Assembly (NCBI RefSeq): GCF_042643145.1 | Contig: NZ_JBHRSA010000049.1 | Span: 74,790 to 138,789, forward strand | DNA from: Virgibacillus_O xinjiangensis | GTDB lineage: Bacteria > Bacillota > Bacilli > Bacillales > Amphibacillaceae | Reading direction: 5' to 3' | DNA: 64,000 nucleotides | Part shown: in pieces, positions 46,884 through 55,488 of the stretch | Numbering within the stretch: the first letter of the stretch is position 1 | Layout: each line of letters begins with the position of its first letter | Translations under genes and position numbers: made by a program | The notes under the pieces: model-generated | Seen by the model: only the letters and a program-made list of their open reading frames with translations | The model's database searches: none | Told to the model about the DNA's origin: nothing

Positions 46884-47462
46884 ATGCGTTTATTTATTAT
46901 AGCTGTAGCCCTCATACTCGCTTCCTGTCAATCGGGCTCGGACAGTGAAACCAACAGAACAGTGGAAATGTATAATGGATCAGGGGACATGGTAGGGACT
47001 GCTGTGTTGAGTGAACTGGAATCCGGTATCCAAGTGGAGGTCAGTTTGGAAGGACTGGAGCCCGGCTATCATGGAATACATATTCACGAATTCCCAAAAT
47101 GCAAAGGCCCTGATTTCACTTCTGCTGGGAATCATTTCAACCCCGATGGAAATGAACATGGGTTGATGCATCCTGAAGGTTCTCATCTTGGTGACATGCC
47201 CAATATAGAAGCAGATGCCGGAGGACTAGTTGAGGCAGAACTCATGCTTCCTGAAGCTACTTTGAAGGATGGCAAAAAATCTATCCTCAGAGAAGAAGGG
47301 ACATCGATCATTGTCCATCAAGGACAAGATGATGGGGTCAGCCAACCAGGTGGAGAGTCTGGAAACCGGTTGGTCTGTGGTGAGATCAAGGCAGATCCAG
47401 AAGGAAATTCTAGTGAATCGCCGACAGATCCCACTGAGCAAAACGAAGATCAGGAAGAATAA
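46884..47462 (+). CDS. sodC: Cu/Zn superoxide dismutase lipoprotein
   Basis: Surface superoxide dismutase of 192 residues. A signal peptide ends in the lipobox LASC (Cys15), so it is membrane-anchored outside the cell. Metal ligands are all in place: His-x-His in HGIHIHEF, bridging His in AGNHFNP, zinc His/Asp in EHGLMH and SHLGDMPN, and Cu His in IIVHQG. Arg in GNRLVCGEI guides superoxide. An acidic tail of about 25 residues (PTEQNEDQEE) is extra. B. subtilis YojM is reported to have lost a copper ligand; this one has not. ATG 46884 follows AAAGGAGC. Confidence 0.9.
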   Translation: MRLFIIAVALILASCQSGSDSETNRTVEMYNGSGDMVGTAVLSELESGIQVEVSLEGLEPGYHGIHIHEFPKCKGPDFTSAGNHFNPDGNEHGLMHPEGSHLGDMPNIEADAGGLVEAELMLPEATLKDGKKSILREEGTSIIVHQGQDDGVSQPGGESGNRLVCGEIKADPEGNSSESPTDPTEQNEDQEE

Positions 47463-47501
47463 AGAAAACGGCCTGCGGATGCAGACCGTTTTCTTTATTT
47501 T
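47461..47501. terminator. Bidirectional terminator sodC / patB
   Basis: AAAGAAAACGG / CCGTTTTCTTT with inner TGC/GCA; it spans the whole gap between the two convergent genes. Confidence 0.9.
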
Positions 47502-48668
47502 TTATTTATTTTGAGTGGCTTCTATAATACGTTTTACTCCCTCTTCAACCGTCGCTTTTGGACAGGCCAGATTCATCCTCATGAAGGTTTCACCCTCGGT
47601 ACCATAATCAACGCCTGTGTTCAGCCCGATTTTAGCCTCATGAATCATGAAATTCTTTAATTCATTGCTGTTCAATCCAAGGGAGGAACAGTCCATCCAC
47701 AGGAGGTAGGTACCTTCCGCCTCAATAACTTTTATTTCTGTATGCTTTTCTAGCTGTTCCTTTACATAAGTATAATTATCCAATAGCACCTTCCGCAATT
47801 CTTCAAGCCATTCTTCTCCATGCCGGTAGGCAGCTTCCATCGCAGTATCTCCCATGGTGTTAAGCATCCCATGCCCCTGCTTGGTCAGATGTTCTTCAAT
47901 TACTTTTTTCTTCTCTTTATCTGTCGTAATGATATAGGAGGCCTGTAATCCAGCAAGATTGAATGTTTTGGAGGGAGACATGAAAGTGATGGTGCGGTCT
48001 GCAGTCTCCTCGGACAAAGAAGCTATAGGAACATGCTTGTATCCAGGATGAGTGAGATCAGCATGTATCTCATCAGAGAGTATCAGTACATCGTGTTTTC
48101 TGCATAGCTCCGCCATCTTTTCCAGTTCTTCTTTCTTCCATACACGTCCTACCGGATTATGTGGAGAACATAGGATGAAAGCCTTTACCCCTTGCTTCAG
48201 TTTTTCTTCGAAATCTGCAAAGTCAATGGTGTAATACCCATTCTCCAGTACTAGCGGGCTTTTGACAACATTACGGTCATGCTGTTGGATCACTTTATAG
48301 AACGGTGTATATACAGGACTTTGTATCAGGATGTTATCGCCTGGCGAAGTTAATGCCTGAACAGCCATATGTAGACTAGTCACTACCCCTGGGCTGAAAG
48401 TCAGCCAATTTTTATCGATGTTCCAATCATGCCGCTTTTCAATCCAGTCTGTAATGGGGGATTTTACGTCATCATCGGTCACCGTGTAGCCGTAGATTCC
48501 GTGCTCTGCCCGTTTAATGATGGCCTCATTCACTGCTGCGGGAGCTTGGAAATCCATATCTGCAACCCACATAGGAAGCACTTCTTTCGACTGGAATACT
48601 GGCTCCAGCATGTCCCATTTCACAGACCGAGTATTTCTGCGGTCATGTACCAAATCAAAAGTATTCAT
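47502..48668 (-). CDS. patB: PatB, cystathionine beta-lyase / MalY-type aminotransferase
   Basis: PLP enzyme of fold type I, 388 residues, of the MalY/PatB group that cleaves C-S bonds in cystathionine or cysteine. The PLP lysine is in SPSKTFNLAGLQAS (about residue 231), with LSDEIHADL (Asp/His) and ILCSPHNPVGRVW earlier. A good AGGAGGTTTATT site precedes the ATG. It can supply homocysteine for methionine and fits with the S-box met transporter of the window. Confidence 0.88.
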   Translation of the reverse strand: MNTFDLVHDRRNTRSVKWDMLEPVFQSKEVLPMWVADMDFQAPAAVNEAIIKRAEHGIYGYTVTDDDVKSPITDWIEKRHDWNIDKNWLTFSPGVVTSLHMAVQALTSPGDNILIQSPVYTPFYKVIQQHDRNVVKSPLVLENGYYTIDFADFEEKLKQGVKAFILCSPHNPVGRVWKKEELEKMAELCRKHDVLILSDEIHADLTHPGYKHVPIASLSEETADRTITFMSPSKTFNLAGLQASYIITTDKEKKKVIEEHLTKQGHGMLNTMGDTAMEAAYRHGEEWLEELRKVLLDNYTYVKEQLEKHTEIKVIEAEGTYLLWMDCSSLGLNSNELKNFMIHEAKIGLNTGVDYGTEGETFMRMNLACPKATVEEGVKRIIEATQNK

Positions 48669-48766
48669 AATAAACCTCCTGCTGCTAATTTATCATCTAT
48701 TATAACAAACTTTGATTAAAAACTCTTTCCAGCAGATTGACCGATCATAAAATAGGTGGGCAAAGC

Positions 48767-48798
48767 AAAAAAAAGCAAAGCGTTAAAAAACGCTTTGC
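48767..48798 (-). terminator. Terminator after pgi (minus strand)
   Basis: GCAAAGCG / CGCTTTGC stem followed by eight T on the minus strand; about 110 bases downstream of the pgi stop. Confidence 0.85.
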
Positions 48799-48908
48799 CT
48801 ACAGGGGGAATACGAGAAAGTCTTACAGTTATAGTATTACCCCGTCTTAAAAGTTATAAACCTCATTTATAATATTTTTTCTGTTTTTCTCATCAAATTT
48901 GTTTGAAA

Positions 48909-50255
48909 TTATAATCTCTTTTCCAGTTCTTCTTTTTCTTTCTCAAAACCGCTCTTTCCAAGGAGGGCAAACATGTTTTTCTTATAGGCTTCCACGCCCG
49001 GCTGGTCAAATGGATTGACGCCCAGCAAGTAGCCGCTGATAGCACAAGCTTTTTCAAAGAAATAAACCAAGTAGCCGAATGTGAAAGCATCAAGCTCAGG
49101 AATTTCTACAATCAGATTCGGAACGTCACCATCCGTATGGGCGAGTAATGTGCCTTGGAATGCTTTATCATTGATTTCATGAATCGATTTACCCGCCAGG
49201 TAATTCAGTCCATCCGAATTATTTTCTTCGGCTTCAAGAGTCAAGTCTTTTTTCGGTTTATTGACATGAAGAACGGTCTCAAAGATATTCCTTCTGCCTT
49301 CCTGGATATACTGACCTAGAGAATGGAGGTCAGTGCTGAAATTGGCTGAAGAGGGATAGATGCCTTTTTGGTCCTTTCCTTCACTTTCTCCGAATAACTG
49401 CTTCCACCACTCGGAGAAATACTGAAGGTGTGGCTCGTAATTGATCAGAAGCTCTGTTACTTTCCCTTTATTATAAAGGATATTCCTTGCAGCAGCATAT
49501 TGGTATGCTGGATTTTCGGACAAGCTGGATTCATCCAAGTCGTTCATGGCCGTTCTGGCACCGTCCATCATGTCTTGAATGGAAATTCCACTTACGGCAA
49601 TTGGGAGAAGCCCTACCGCAGTCAATACAGAATAGCGTCCACCCACATCATCAGGAATCACAAATGTTTCGTAGCCTGCTTCATCTGCTGAAGTTTTGAG
49701 TGCTCCTTTTTCTTTGTCCGTTGTTGCATAGATACGTTTTTTAGCTTCTTCGACACCATATTTTTCTTCTAAGTATTTTTTGAAAATACGGAAAGAAATA
49801 GCTGGTTCTGTAGTCGTGCCACTTTTGGAAATTACATTAATGGATACATCTTTGTCCTTTAAGACATCAAAGAGTTCACTCATATAGGTGGAACTCATGT
49901 GATGGCCGACAAAAATGACCTGCGGGGCATTTCTTTCTTCTTTTGATAGAAGATTCTGGAAAGAATGACTGAGCATTTCCAGTGCTGCTTTTGCTCCAAG
50001 GTAAGAACCGCCAATACCGATTACTAACAGGATATCGGAATCTTTCCGTATTTTCTCTGCGCATTCCTGGATGCGTGTGAATTCCTCTTTATCATAGTTT
50101 TCCGGCAAATCAACCCACCCGGTGAAGTCACTCCCGGCTCCAGTTTTATTGTGCAGCTCATTATGGGCCGTTTCTACGTACCGTGTGAGGTGTTCCAGTT
50201 CCTTTTCACTGAAAAATGTTAATGCTTTGTCGTAGTTGAATGAAACATGTGTCAT
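48909..50255 (-). CDS. pgi: Glucose-6-phosphate isomerase
   Basis: Interconverts glucose 6-phosphate and fructose 6-phosphate in glycolysis. The 448 residues match the compact Bacillus form. Landmarks are [17 protein letters not shown] (about 75-91), [12 protein letters not shown] (sugar-phosphate site, about 142) and [12 protein letters not shown] 50255 follows GAGGAGGACTTTG; the TTG just before it is too near the site. Confidence 0.95.
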   Translation of the reverse strand: MTHVSFNYDKALTFFSEKELEHLTRYVETAHNELHNKTGAGSDFTGWVDLPENYDKEEFTRIQECAEKIRKDSDILLVIGIGGSYLGAKAALEMLSHSFQNLLSKEERNAPQVIFVGHHMSSTYMSELFDVLKDKDVSINVISKSGTTTEPAISFRIFKKYLEEKYGVEEAKKRIYATTDKEKGALKTSADEAGYETFVIPDDVGGRYSVLTAVGLLPIAVSGISIQDMMDGARTAMNDLDESSLSENPAYQYAAARNILYNKGKVTELLINYEPHLQYFSEWWKQLFGESEGKDQKGIYPSSANFSTDLHSLGQYIQEGRRNIFETVLHVNKPKKDLTLEAEENNSDGLNYLAGKSIHEINDKAFQGTLLAHTDGDVPNLIVEIPELDAFTFGYLVYFFEKACAISGYLLGVNPFDQPGVEAYKKNMFALLGKSGFEKEKEELEKRL

Positions 50256-50400
50256 CAAAGTCCTCCTCGATTTGTATAAAATTAATTATGTTTATTACTT
50301 TAACCAAGCGCTCCACGAAAATCAAGGAGATCGTTGCATATATTCCAACGAAAGGCTCAGACTAATGCATAATCAGGGAAGAACAGGAGGTGTTCTAAAT

Positions 50401-50649
50401 ATGAATGGTTTGCAGCGGACTGCTTTAGCACTTACCGTAATCGGCGCCATCAACTGGGGACTCATCGGTCTATTCCAATTTGACCTGGTTGCATCCATTT
50501 TCGGCGGAGGAGACCAAAGTGCTGCTTTTGCCCGTCTCATCTATATTCTGGTAGGAATCAGCGGTTTGATCAACCTTGCCCTCCTATTTCGTGGGGATGA
50601 ATCTGAAGAAGGCAGTGGTCGTCGGATGCCCAGGCACGCCAATAGATAA
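50401..50649 (+). CDS. yuzA: DUF378 membrane protein YuzA
   Basis: Integral membrane protein of 82 residues with two hydrophobic helices (about 6-25 and 45-64) and an Arg-rich tail. The DUF378 signature TVIGAINWGLIGLFQFDLV is plain. Function unknown. ATG 50401 follows AGGAGGTGTTCTAA; longer frames upstream overlap the pgi promoter region. In B. subtilis yuzA lies next to the pgi region too. Confidence 0.85.
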   Translation: MNGLQRTALALTVIGAINWGLIGLFQFDLVASIFGGGDQSAAFARLIYILVGISGLINLALLFRGDESEEGSGRRMPRHANR

Positions 50650-50653
50650 TAAA

Positions 50654-50687
50654 AAGGCATAGCCATATTTCTATGACTATGCCTTAC
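50654..50687. terminator. Bidirectional terminator yuzA / yugI
   Basis: AAGGCATAG / CTATGCCTT with inner CAT/ATG; five T follow on the minus strand. Confidence 0.88.
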
Positions 50688-50695
50688 TGCCCTGT

Positions 50696-51061
50696 TTACT
50701 TTTTGGATTGGTCAATCCATTCCTGCAGCTTGTCCTTTAATGTATTAAAACCGGCAGTATCATTATCCTGCTGTTTAACCACTTTATTTCCGCGGCTTCC
50801 ACCAGTGTTTTTCGGAGCTTCTTCTGTAGCTCGGATGGAAAGGGAAACTTTGTTCTTTTCTTCGTCTACGTTCAGTACCTTCACCTTTACCTCATCACCG
50901 ACGGATAGATGTTCATTTATATCTTTTACATATCCATGTGTTATTTCGGAAATATGAACCAGCCCCTGAACTTCTTCATCTAGAGCAACGAAAGCTCCAT
51001 ATGGCTGAATACCTGTAACTTTACCTTCAATGATTTGTCCACTCTCAAATTTTACACTCAC
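50696..51061 (-). CDS. yugI: S1 RNA-binding domain protein YugI (general stress protein 13)
   Basis: Protein of 121 residues with one S1 domain (about 5-75: EGKVTGIQPYGAFVALDE, GLVHISEITHGYVKDI, GDEVKVKVLNVDEE) and a C-terminal tail ending in GFNTLKDKLQEWI. It binds RNA, possibly the ribosome. GTG 51061 is preceded by AGGAG 10 bp upstream. The 60-codon upstream extension runs into yugO and is rejected. It follows yugO by about 107 bp on the same strand. Confidence 0.9.
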   Translation of the reverse strand: MSVKFESGQIIEGKVTGIQPYGAFVALDEEVQGLVHISEITHGYVKDINEHLSVGDEVKVKVLNVDEEKNKVSLSIRATEEAPKNTGGSRGNKVVKQQDNDTAGFNTLKDKLQEWIDQSKK

Positions 51062-51168
51062 GCTTGAACAACTCCTATACCTATATTCGATTCTTTTTAC
51101 ACAATATATTATTATATCAGAAGAACATAGATATAGCAAAGAAATAAGTTGGCGAACAGGAATTGACG

Positions 51169-52167
51169 CTACCTCGCTAAAAGGCAGATAAGTATATCGT
51201 TCTCTTTCAGAAGATAATCGTGACCAGGATTCAACTGCCATTCCTTATCTCTCAATACACCTACCAACAGGCGATCATCCATCAAAAATGCGTGGGAGGC
51301 CTCTCGGAAAGTTTTGCCCACAATCTCAGGGTCTATTTTAATATGACGGAATTGTTGGCTTTTCAGTAGATTCAACGTGTCTTCAAAAGGCATGGCCGCT
51401 TTTTCCCTGGACATCTCGTGGTAAAGCAGGGCGCTCATGAAGTCATTTGTCTTCAACGTGGTGGTGGCGCCCGCCCTGATTGCGTTTTCCACTTGGATCC
51501 CGGAAAGAATCTCTGCGATAATAGGAATTTCTTCATTATTCCCACGGACAGCTACCGTGGTGAGAATGGTGAAATTGTCGGCCTGCCGCTCCTTTTCTGT
51601 CGTGTCCGCTGTAATGATGACACATTTGGCATGTTTGATATTTGCCTGGATCAGTGTGTAATCTTCCGTGGCGTCTCCATGAATGAAATGCACTGGATAA
51701 TGTTGATAGGCAAGGGAGTTGAGTGTGCGGTCGATGAGGACGACCTGGGTATCTGGGTCCTTATCCAGTGTAATGTCAATCAACTGCCTGGTTCGTTCGT
51801 TCCAGCCGACAAAGACGAGGTGACCTCCGCCTTTGAAGGCAACTCTTCCTTTTTCCAGATTATGCTCATGCGTAATAGCTACCGCAGAAAAGCGTGAGAT
51901 ATAAAAAGCAATCAGGCCGCCGCCTGTGAGTATTAATAATAGAGCGAGAGCTCTTCCTGGAAGGCTGTGTGGAACGTAATCTCCGTACCCTACTGTAGCG
52001 GCGGTGACAAAAGCCCACCAGATGCCTTCGAAAATAGTAGGAAATTCATCTGGCTCTATATAATGGATGGCTGTGCCGGCAATGACCATTAAGAGGATGA
52101 TAAACAGCAGTAATCTCAGTATGACGGGAACATTATAATATGCTTGTTTGAACAGCTTTATCGACAT
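51169..52167 (-). CDS. yugO: YugO-type potassium channel (ion channel + RCK/TrkA)
   Basis: Two-helix potassium channel of 332 residues: TM1 (about 17-38), pore helix and selectivity filter TVGYGD (about 59-64), TM2 (about 75-95), then an RCK/TrkA-N domain (about 115-230) and an RCK-C/TrkA-C part to the end. In B. subtilis YugO is the channel that carries electrical waves in biofilms, gated through its RCK domain. The RCK nucleotide loop reads GWNERT, unlike classical GxGxxG. ATG 52167 is 6-8 bp from GGGGTGG; the GTG just upstream overlaps that site. Confidence 0.88.
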   Translation of the reverse strand: MSIKLFKQAYYNVPVILRLLLFIILLMVIAGTAIHYIEPDEFPTIFEGIWWAFVTAATVGYGDYVPHSLPGRALALLLILTGGGLIAFYISRFSAVAITHEHNLEKGRVAFKGGGHLVFVGWNERTRQLIDITLDKDPDTQVVLIDRTLNSLAYQHYPVHFIHGDATEDYTLIQANIKHAKCVIITADTTEKERQADNFTILTTVAVRGNNEEIPIIAEILSGIQVENAIRAGATTTLKTNDFMSALLYHEMSREKAAMPFEDTLNLLKSQQFRHIKIDPEIVGKTFREASHAFLMDDRLLVGVLRDKEWQLNPGHDYLLKENDILICLLAR

Positions 52168-52231
52168 GATCTTAACCACCCCGTATCATTCTTCCCATAC
52201 TATTTTAGTATGGGGGGAAGCTGTAAAGCTT

Positions 52232-52270
52232 ATACTAAAATGGCTGACATCCGGTAATGTCAGCCATTTC
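52232..52270 (-). terminator. Terminator after thioredoxin-like gene (minus strand)
   Basis: AAATGGCTGACAT / ATGTCAGCCATTT, 13 bp, 6-base loop, weak T-rich tail on the minus strand. Confidence 0.8.
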
Positions 52271-52271
52271 A

Positions 52272-52826
52272 TTAGACTTGTTGCAGTTTTTGTTTAATGC
52301 TGTCATACGTATCCAACCAGAAATCTTGATTATCACGGAAATTTTTTGTCATGAAAAAGATCATTTCCTTGAACTTCTGATCATACCCTTCTGCATCTTT
52401 GTCCGGCAGGGCCTCTTTTGCGTCTGCTACAAATTGTTGGACTTTTGCCGCGCGGGGCCCCCACACAGCAACCTCTTTCCCGTTCTCATCGATGAAAATG
52501 AAAATAGGAATCGATCTGGATGTGCCATTGGTTAAATATTCATCCATGAGCTCAAGGTTTTGGTCACGTAAAAGCATGCGGACATCAATATCAGCAACTT
52601 CCGCAAGTTTCAGAAGGACTGGAATGTTCATCATGGCATCTCCGCACCAGTCTTCTGTCAAAACAATGGCACGCAACTTCTGCTCCTTAACTTGCCTGAA
52701 GAATTCTTCATCCCTGGGAAGCTGAAAATGATCATAGACATGCAGCAAGTTCTCCTTATGCTTATTCATCGATTCGATATAGGTGTCAGGGGACATTCCT
52801 TTCTCAAACCAATCATTCAGATTCAT
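52272..52826 (-). CDS. Thioredoxin-family protein with WCGDA motif
   Basis: Thioredoxin-fold protein of 184 residues (Thioredoxin_9-like). The position of the redox pair reads LTEDWCGDAMMN (about residues 60-71), so only one cysteine remains, and the cis-Pro segment is SRSIPIFIFID. A classical CxxC disulfide exchange is therefore not possible; thiol-based catalysis by one Cys or binding of a partner is more likely. ATG 52826 follows GGAGGAGC. Function unknown. Confidence 0.78.
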   Translation of the reverse strand: MNLNDWFEKGMSPDTYIESMNKHKENLLHVYDHFQLPRDEEFFRQVKEQKLRAIVLTEDWCGDAMMNIPVLLKLAEVADIDVRMLLRDQNLELMDEYLTNGTSRSIPIFIFIDENGKEVAVWGPRAAKVQQFVADAKEALPDKDAEGYDQKFKEMIFFMTKNFRDNQDFWLDTYDSIKQKLQQV

Positions 52827-53004
52827 ATGTGTTCGCTCCTCCATATAAAGTTATTCTAGATTGTACCGGTAAAGTATTTCTGCGTAAAGTCTAACGCAGA
52901 TTGTCGGTAAGCAGGCTGTTGCACTAACTGCATACCTCTGCGGTTTCACCTTTGGGTCGTTTTTTTGCTATGATGATTGCAGACAGGAAAAAGGAGGAAG
53001 TGCC

Positions 53005-54063
53005 ATGACGATAGAGAACCAGGATTTTTTACTCGAATTATTACATACCCCGTCTCCATCCAGCAGGGAGATGAAAATACAGAAGAAGTGGATCAGCTAT
53101 GTGGAAGAATTCGCCGATGAAATCCGTACGGATAACGCAGGGAATGCGATTGGAATATTGAATCCCGAAGCACCGTTCAAAGTACTGCTGGCAGGACATA
53201 TTGATGAGATTGGACTCGTCATCAACCGCATTGATGAGGACGGTTTCCTCCATTTTGAAAAAATGGGAGGAATCAATCCAAAGGCTGCTGTGGGAATGAA
53301 AGTGAAGGTGCTCGGAGCAGGGGGGACCATTTCCGGGGTGATAGGTGTCAATGCCCAGCACCATGGTGGCTTGAAAGACGACTTTGATTTGAGTGATCTA
53401 TTTATCGACTGTGGCTTCAAGACCAAGGCAGAAGGAGCGAAGCTCGTCCAGATTGGTGATCTGGCTGTCTATGACCGTGAGGCGGAAGTATTGATGGACC
53501 GCTATGTTTCTGGCAGAGGCCTCGATAACAGAACAGGGGCATTTATTATAGCAGAAGTGATGAAGCGCCTGTCTGAAAAAGGAACAAAGGTCGGAGTGTA
53601 TGCTGCGAGCACCGTGAATGAAGAAACCAATATGGGGGGAGCATACTTTGCTGCTGCGGGGATCGAACCGGATATGGCTATTGCTTGTGATGTTACATTT
53701 GCTACCGATTACCCAGGGGTGAACAGGAATAAGCATGGAGATGTTCGCTTGGAAAATGGCCCCGTACTGGCAAAAGGGGCTCCGGTGAATATTAAGATGA
53801 ACAAACTGCTGGAAGAAACAGCGTCAGATTTGGGGATGAACATTCAGTATGAATTGACCCCGCGAATGACTGGAACGGACGCTGATCGGATGAGGTTGAC
53901 GGGTGCCGGGGTGCCGGTCTCCTTAGTATCGCTTCCGCTCAGATATATGCACTCACCGGTAGAGACAGCAAGTTTTAAAGATATGAAAGAAGAAATAGAA
54001 TTGATCGTCCACATGATTTCAAAGTTGACAGGGGCGGAAAGCTTGAACCCGCTGGAAGACTAA
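53005..54063 (+). CDS. M42-family glutamyl aminopeptidase / endoglucanase-like peptidase
   Basis: Cobalt- or zinc-dependent aminopeptidase of the M42 (TET) family, 352 residues. Metal ligands are in AGHIDEIG (His/Asp, about 68), GLDNRTG (bridging Asp, about 174), NEETNMGG (Glu pair), CDVTFATD (Asp) and RYMHSPVE (His). M42 enzymes form dodecameric cytoplasmic complexes and trim peptides. AAAGGAGG precedes the ATG. It resembles B. subtilis YtoP in length. Confidence 0.9.
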   Translation: MTIENQDFLLELLHTPSPSSREMKIQKKWISYVEEFADEIRTDNAGNAIGILNPEAPFKVLLAGHIDEIGLVINRIDEDGFLHFEKMGGINPKAAVGMKVKVLGAGGTISGVIGVNAQHHGGLKDDFDLSDLFIDCGFKTKAEGAKLVQIGDLAVYDREAEVLMDRYVSGRGLDNRTGAFIIAEVMKRLSEKGTKVGVYAASTVNEETNMGGAYFAAAGIEPDMAIACDVTFATDYPGVNRNKHGDVRLENGPVLAKGAPVNIKMNKLLEETASDLGMNIQYELTPRMTGTDADRMRLTGAGVPVSLVSLPLRYMHSPVETASFKDMKEEIELIVHMISKLTGAESLNPLED

Positions 54064-54071
54064 AGAGGCAT

Positions 54072-54115
54072 GAAAAGCCGGTAATCATCCCACATGATGG
54101 TTGCCGGCTTTCAGT
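54072..54115 (+). terminator. Terminator after M42 peptidase
   Basis: Sixteen-bp stem (AAAGCCGG... with ...CCGGCTTT) with two G-T pairs; weak T-tail. Confidence 0.75.
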
Positions 54116-54139
54116 TTGCCTGGAGACATTAAAAAACCC

Positions 54140-54168
54140 TTTTCAAAATACAGTATATTATGTATAAT
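54140..54168 (+). promoter_or_regulatory. Promoter of the FMN riboswitch / ribU
   Basis: TTTTCA (54140-54145), 17-bp spacer, TATAAT (54163-54168). Confidence 0.65.
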
Positions 54169-54194
54169 GGACATACAATTATATATCGATTCCA

Positions 54195-54422
54195 ATCTTC
54201 GGGGCAGGGTGAAATTCCCGACCGACGGTGATAGGTGTTAGAGCCTTTAGTCCGTGACCTGCTGAACGTGGTTCAGTGGCTGACCTGGTGGGAATCCAGG
54301 ACCGACAGTTACAGTCTGGATGGGAGAAGATATCGAGCCGGAATACCGGTGCTTTTTCGGCACCCTTATTTCCCTATTGATTAAATGACCCTGGAGCTGT
54401 ATGTATGCTTCAGGTTTTTTTA
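54195..54422 (+). promoter_or_regulatory. FMN riboswitch (RFN element) with terminator
   Basis: The aptamer spans 54195-54331: ATCTTC / GAAGAT close P1, with all RFN blocks between (TTCGGGGCAGGGTGAAATTC, GACCGACGGTGA, AGTCCGTGACC, TGGTGGGAATCCAGGACCGA). The terminator is CCTGGAGC / GCTTCAGG (54390-54414) and a T-run. FMN would stop transcription before ribU. Confidence 0.97.
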
Positions 54423-54502
54423 GTTACACATTAGGTGGGAGAAGGCCGATCCTTCATCGAGAGAGCGGAATCGATAAAAAGATGAAGGAGGAGAATCGTG
54501 TC

Positions 54503-55084
54503 ATGCGCTCAAACATGCAATCAACAAAGTTGATGAGAACAATTATTTTAGCTTTATTGGGGACAATCTCCCTTCTGTTATTTTTCATTAATTTCCCACT
54601 GCCATTTCTACCAGCATATCTGAAGATTGATTTCAGTGATGTGCCCGCGTTGATGGCCTCGTTAATTTTCTCGCCGATGGCCGGAGTTATTGTAGTTGCA
54701 GTGAAGAATATCTTATATCTTCTGGTTTCAGGGGCAGGAGATCCGATTGGAGTTTCAGCCAATTTCTTGGCAGGACTTATGTTTATCGTCCCTGTTTCCA
54801 TCATCTATCACAAGTTCAAGGGTGTAGGCAGCATCGTATCCGGCCTTGCAGCTGGTACAGCAATTATGGCAATCGGCATGAGTGTACTGAATTACTTTTT
54901 CATCCTGCCTGCGTATTCTTGGTTTATGGGATGGGAGATGTCCGAACAGGTCATGTGGTGGTCTGTAATAGCCGGGGTACTTCCTTTCAATGTAATCAAA
55001 GGGATTGTGGTAGGAATGTTGTTTGTTCCTTTATTTATAAAGATGAAAACTTGGATTGAACAAAAGCAAATAAAATTCACATAG
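54503..55084 (+). CDS. ribU: RibU, riboflavin ECF transporter S component
   Basis: Substrate-binding membrane subunit of the riboflavin ECF importer, 193 residues with about five or six hydrophobic helices. Typical sequence is KIDFSDVPALMASLIFSP (about 42) and KNILYLLVSG. It needs the general EcfAA'T module encoded elsewhere. ATG 54503 is 9 bp from GGAGGAG; upstream in-frame starts fall within the riboswitch terminator. The FMN riboswitch gives feedback control. Confidence 0.94.
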   Translation: MRSNMQSTKLMRTIILALLGTISLLLFFINFPLPFLPAYLKIDFSDVPALMASLIFSPMAGVIVVAVKNILYLLVSGAGDPIGVSANFLAGLMFIVPVSIIYHKFKGVGSIVSGLAAGTAIMAIGMSVLNYFFILPAYSWFMGWEMSEQVMWWSVIAGVLPFNVIKGIVVGMLFVPLFIKMKTWIEQKQIKFT

Positions 55085-55116
55085 AAAAGCTAACCCGTCT
55101 GGGTTAGCTTTTTTTT
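55085..55116. terminator. Terminator between ribU and DksA-like gene
   Basis: AAAGCTAACCC-GTCT-GGGTTAGCTTT with eight T. Confidence 0.93.
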
Positions 55117-55119
55117 ACC

Positions 55120-55473
55120 TTATTCTTCTTCTACCAGGTTACGGGCTGTAGGCAATACTTCCAGCCGCTCGACGGGGATTTCTTTCCCGGATTTTTCACT
55201 TAATCCGTACGTCCCGTCTTCAATCTTCTTCAAAGCATCCTCAATATCTTGCAACCGTTCTTCCCGAACCATATTAAGCCCAGCATCTCTCTGCTGTTCG
55301 AATTGTTCCGTCCCCATGTCTCCGGGATGGTTGTCGTAGTCAGCCAGTTCCTGAATGTTGTCATTCGGGCTGTTTTCCCGATTTTCGGTTATTTTTTCTT
55401 CATTATCTTCTTTCATATCCAATAGACGCTTCTTGAAATATTCTATTTGATCCTTGTTGAGGTGATTACTCAT
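55120..55473 (-). CDS. DksA/TraR-like protein (YteA type) without zinc cysteines
   Basis: Protein of 117 residues in the TraR/DksA superfamily, resembling YteA. Residues 1-35 and 60-85 form a coiled coil, and the C-terminal globule GTYGLSEKSGKEIPVERLEV matches the zinc-finger domain. All four cysteines are gone: Ser92, Ser95, Leu113 and Glu116 occupy their places. It could still act in the RNA polymerase secondary channel, or have another role. Highly acidic, as expected for a halotolerant host. The ATG follows AAAGGAGATCAAGA. Confidence 0.8.
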   Translation of the reverse strand: MSNHLNKDQIEYFKKRLLDMKEDNEEKITENRENSPNDNIQELADYDNHPGDMGTEQFEQQRDAGLNMVREERLQDIEDALKKIEDGTYGLSEKSGKEIPVERLEVLPTARNLVEEE

Positions 55474-55488
55474 TCTTGATCTCCTTTC

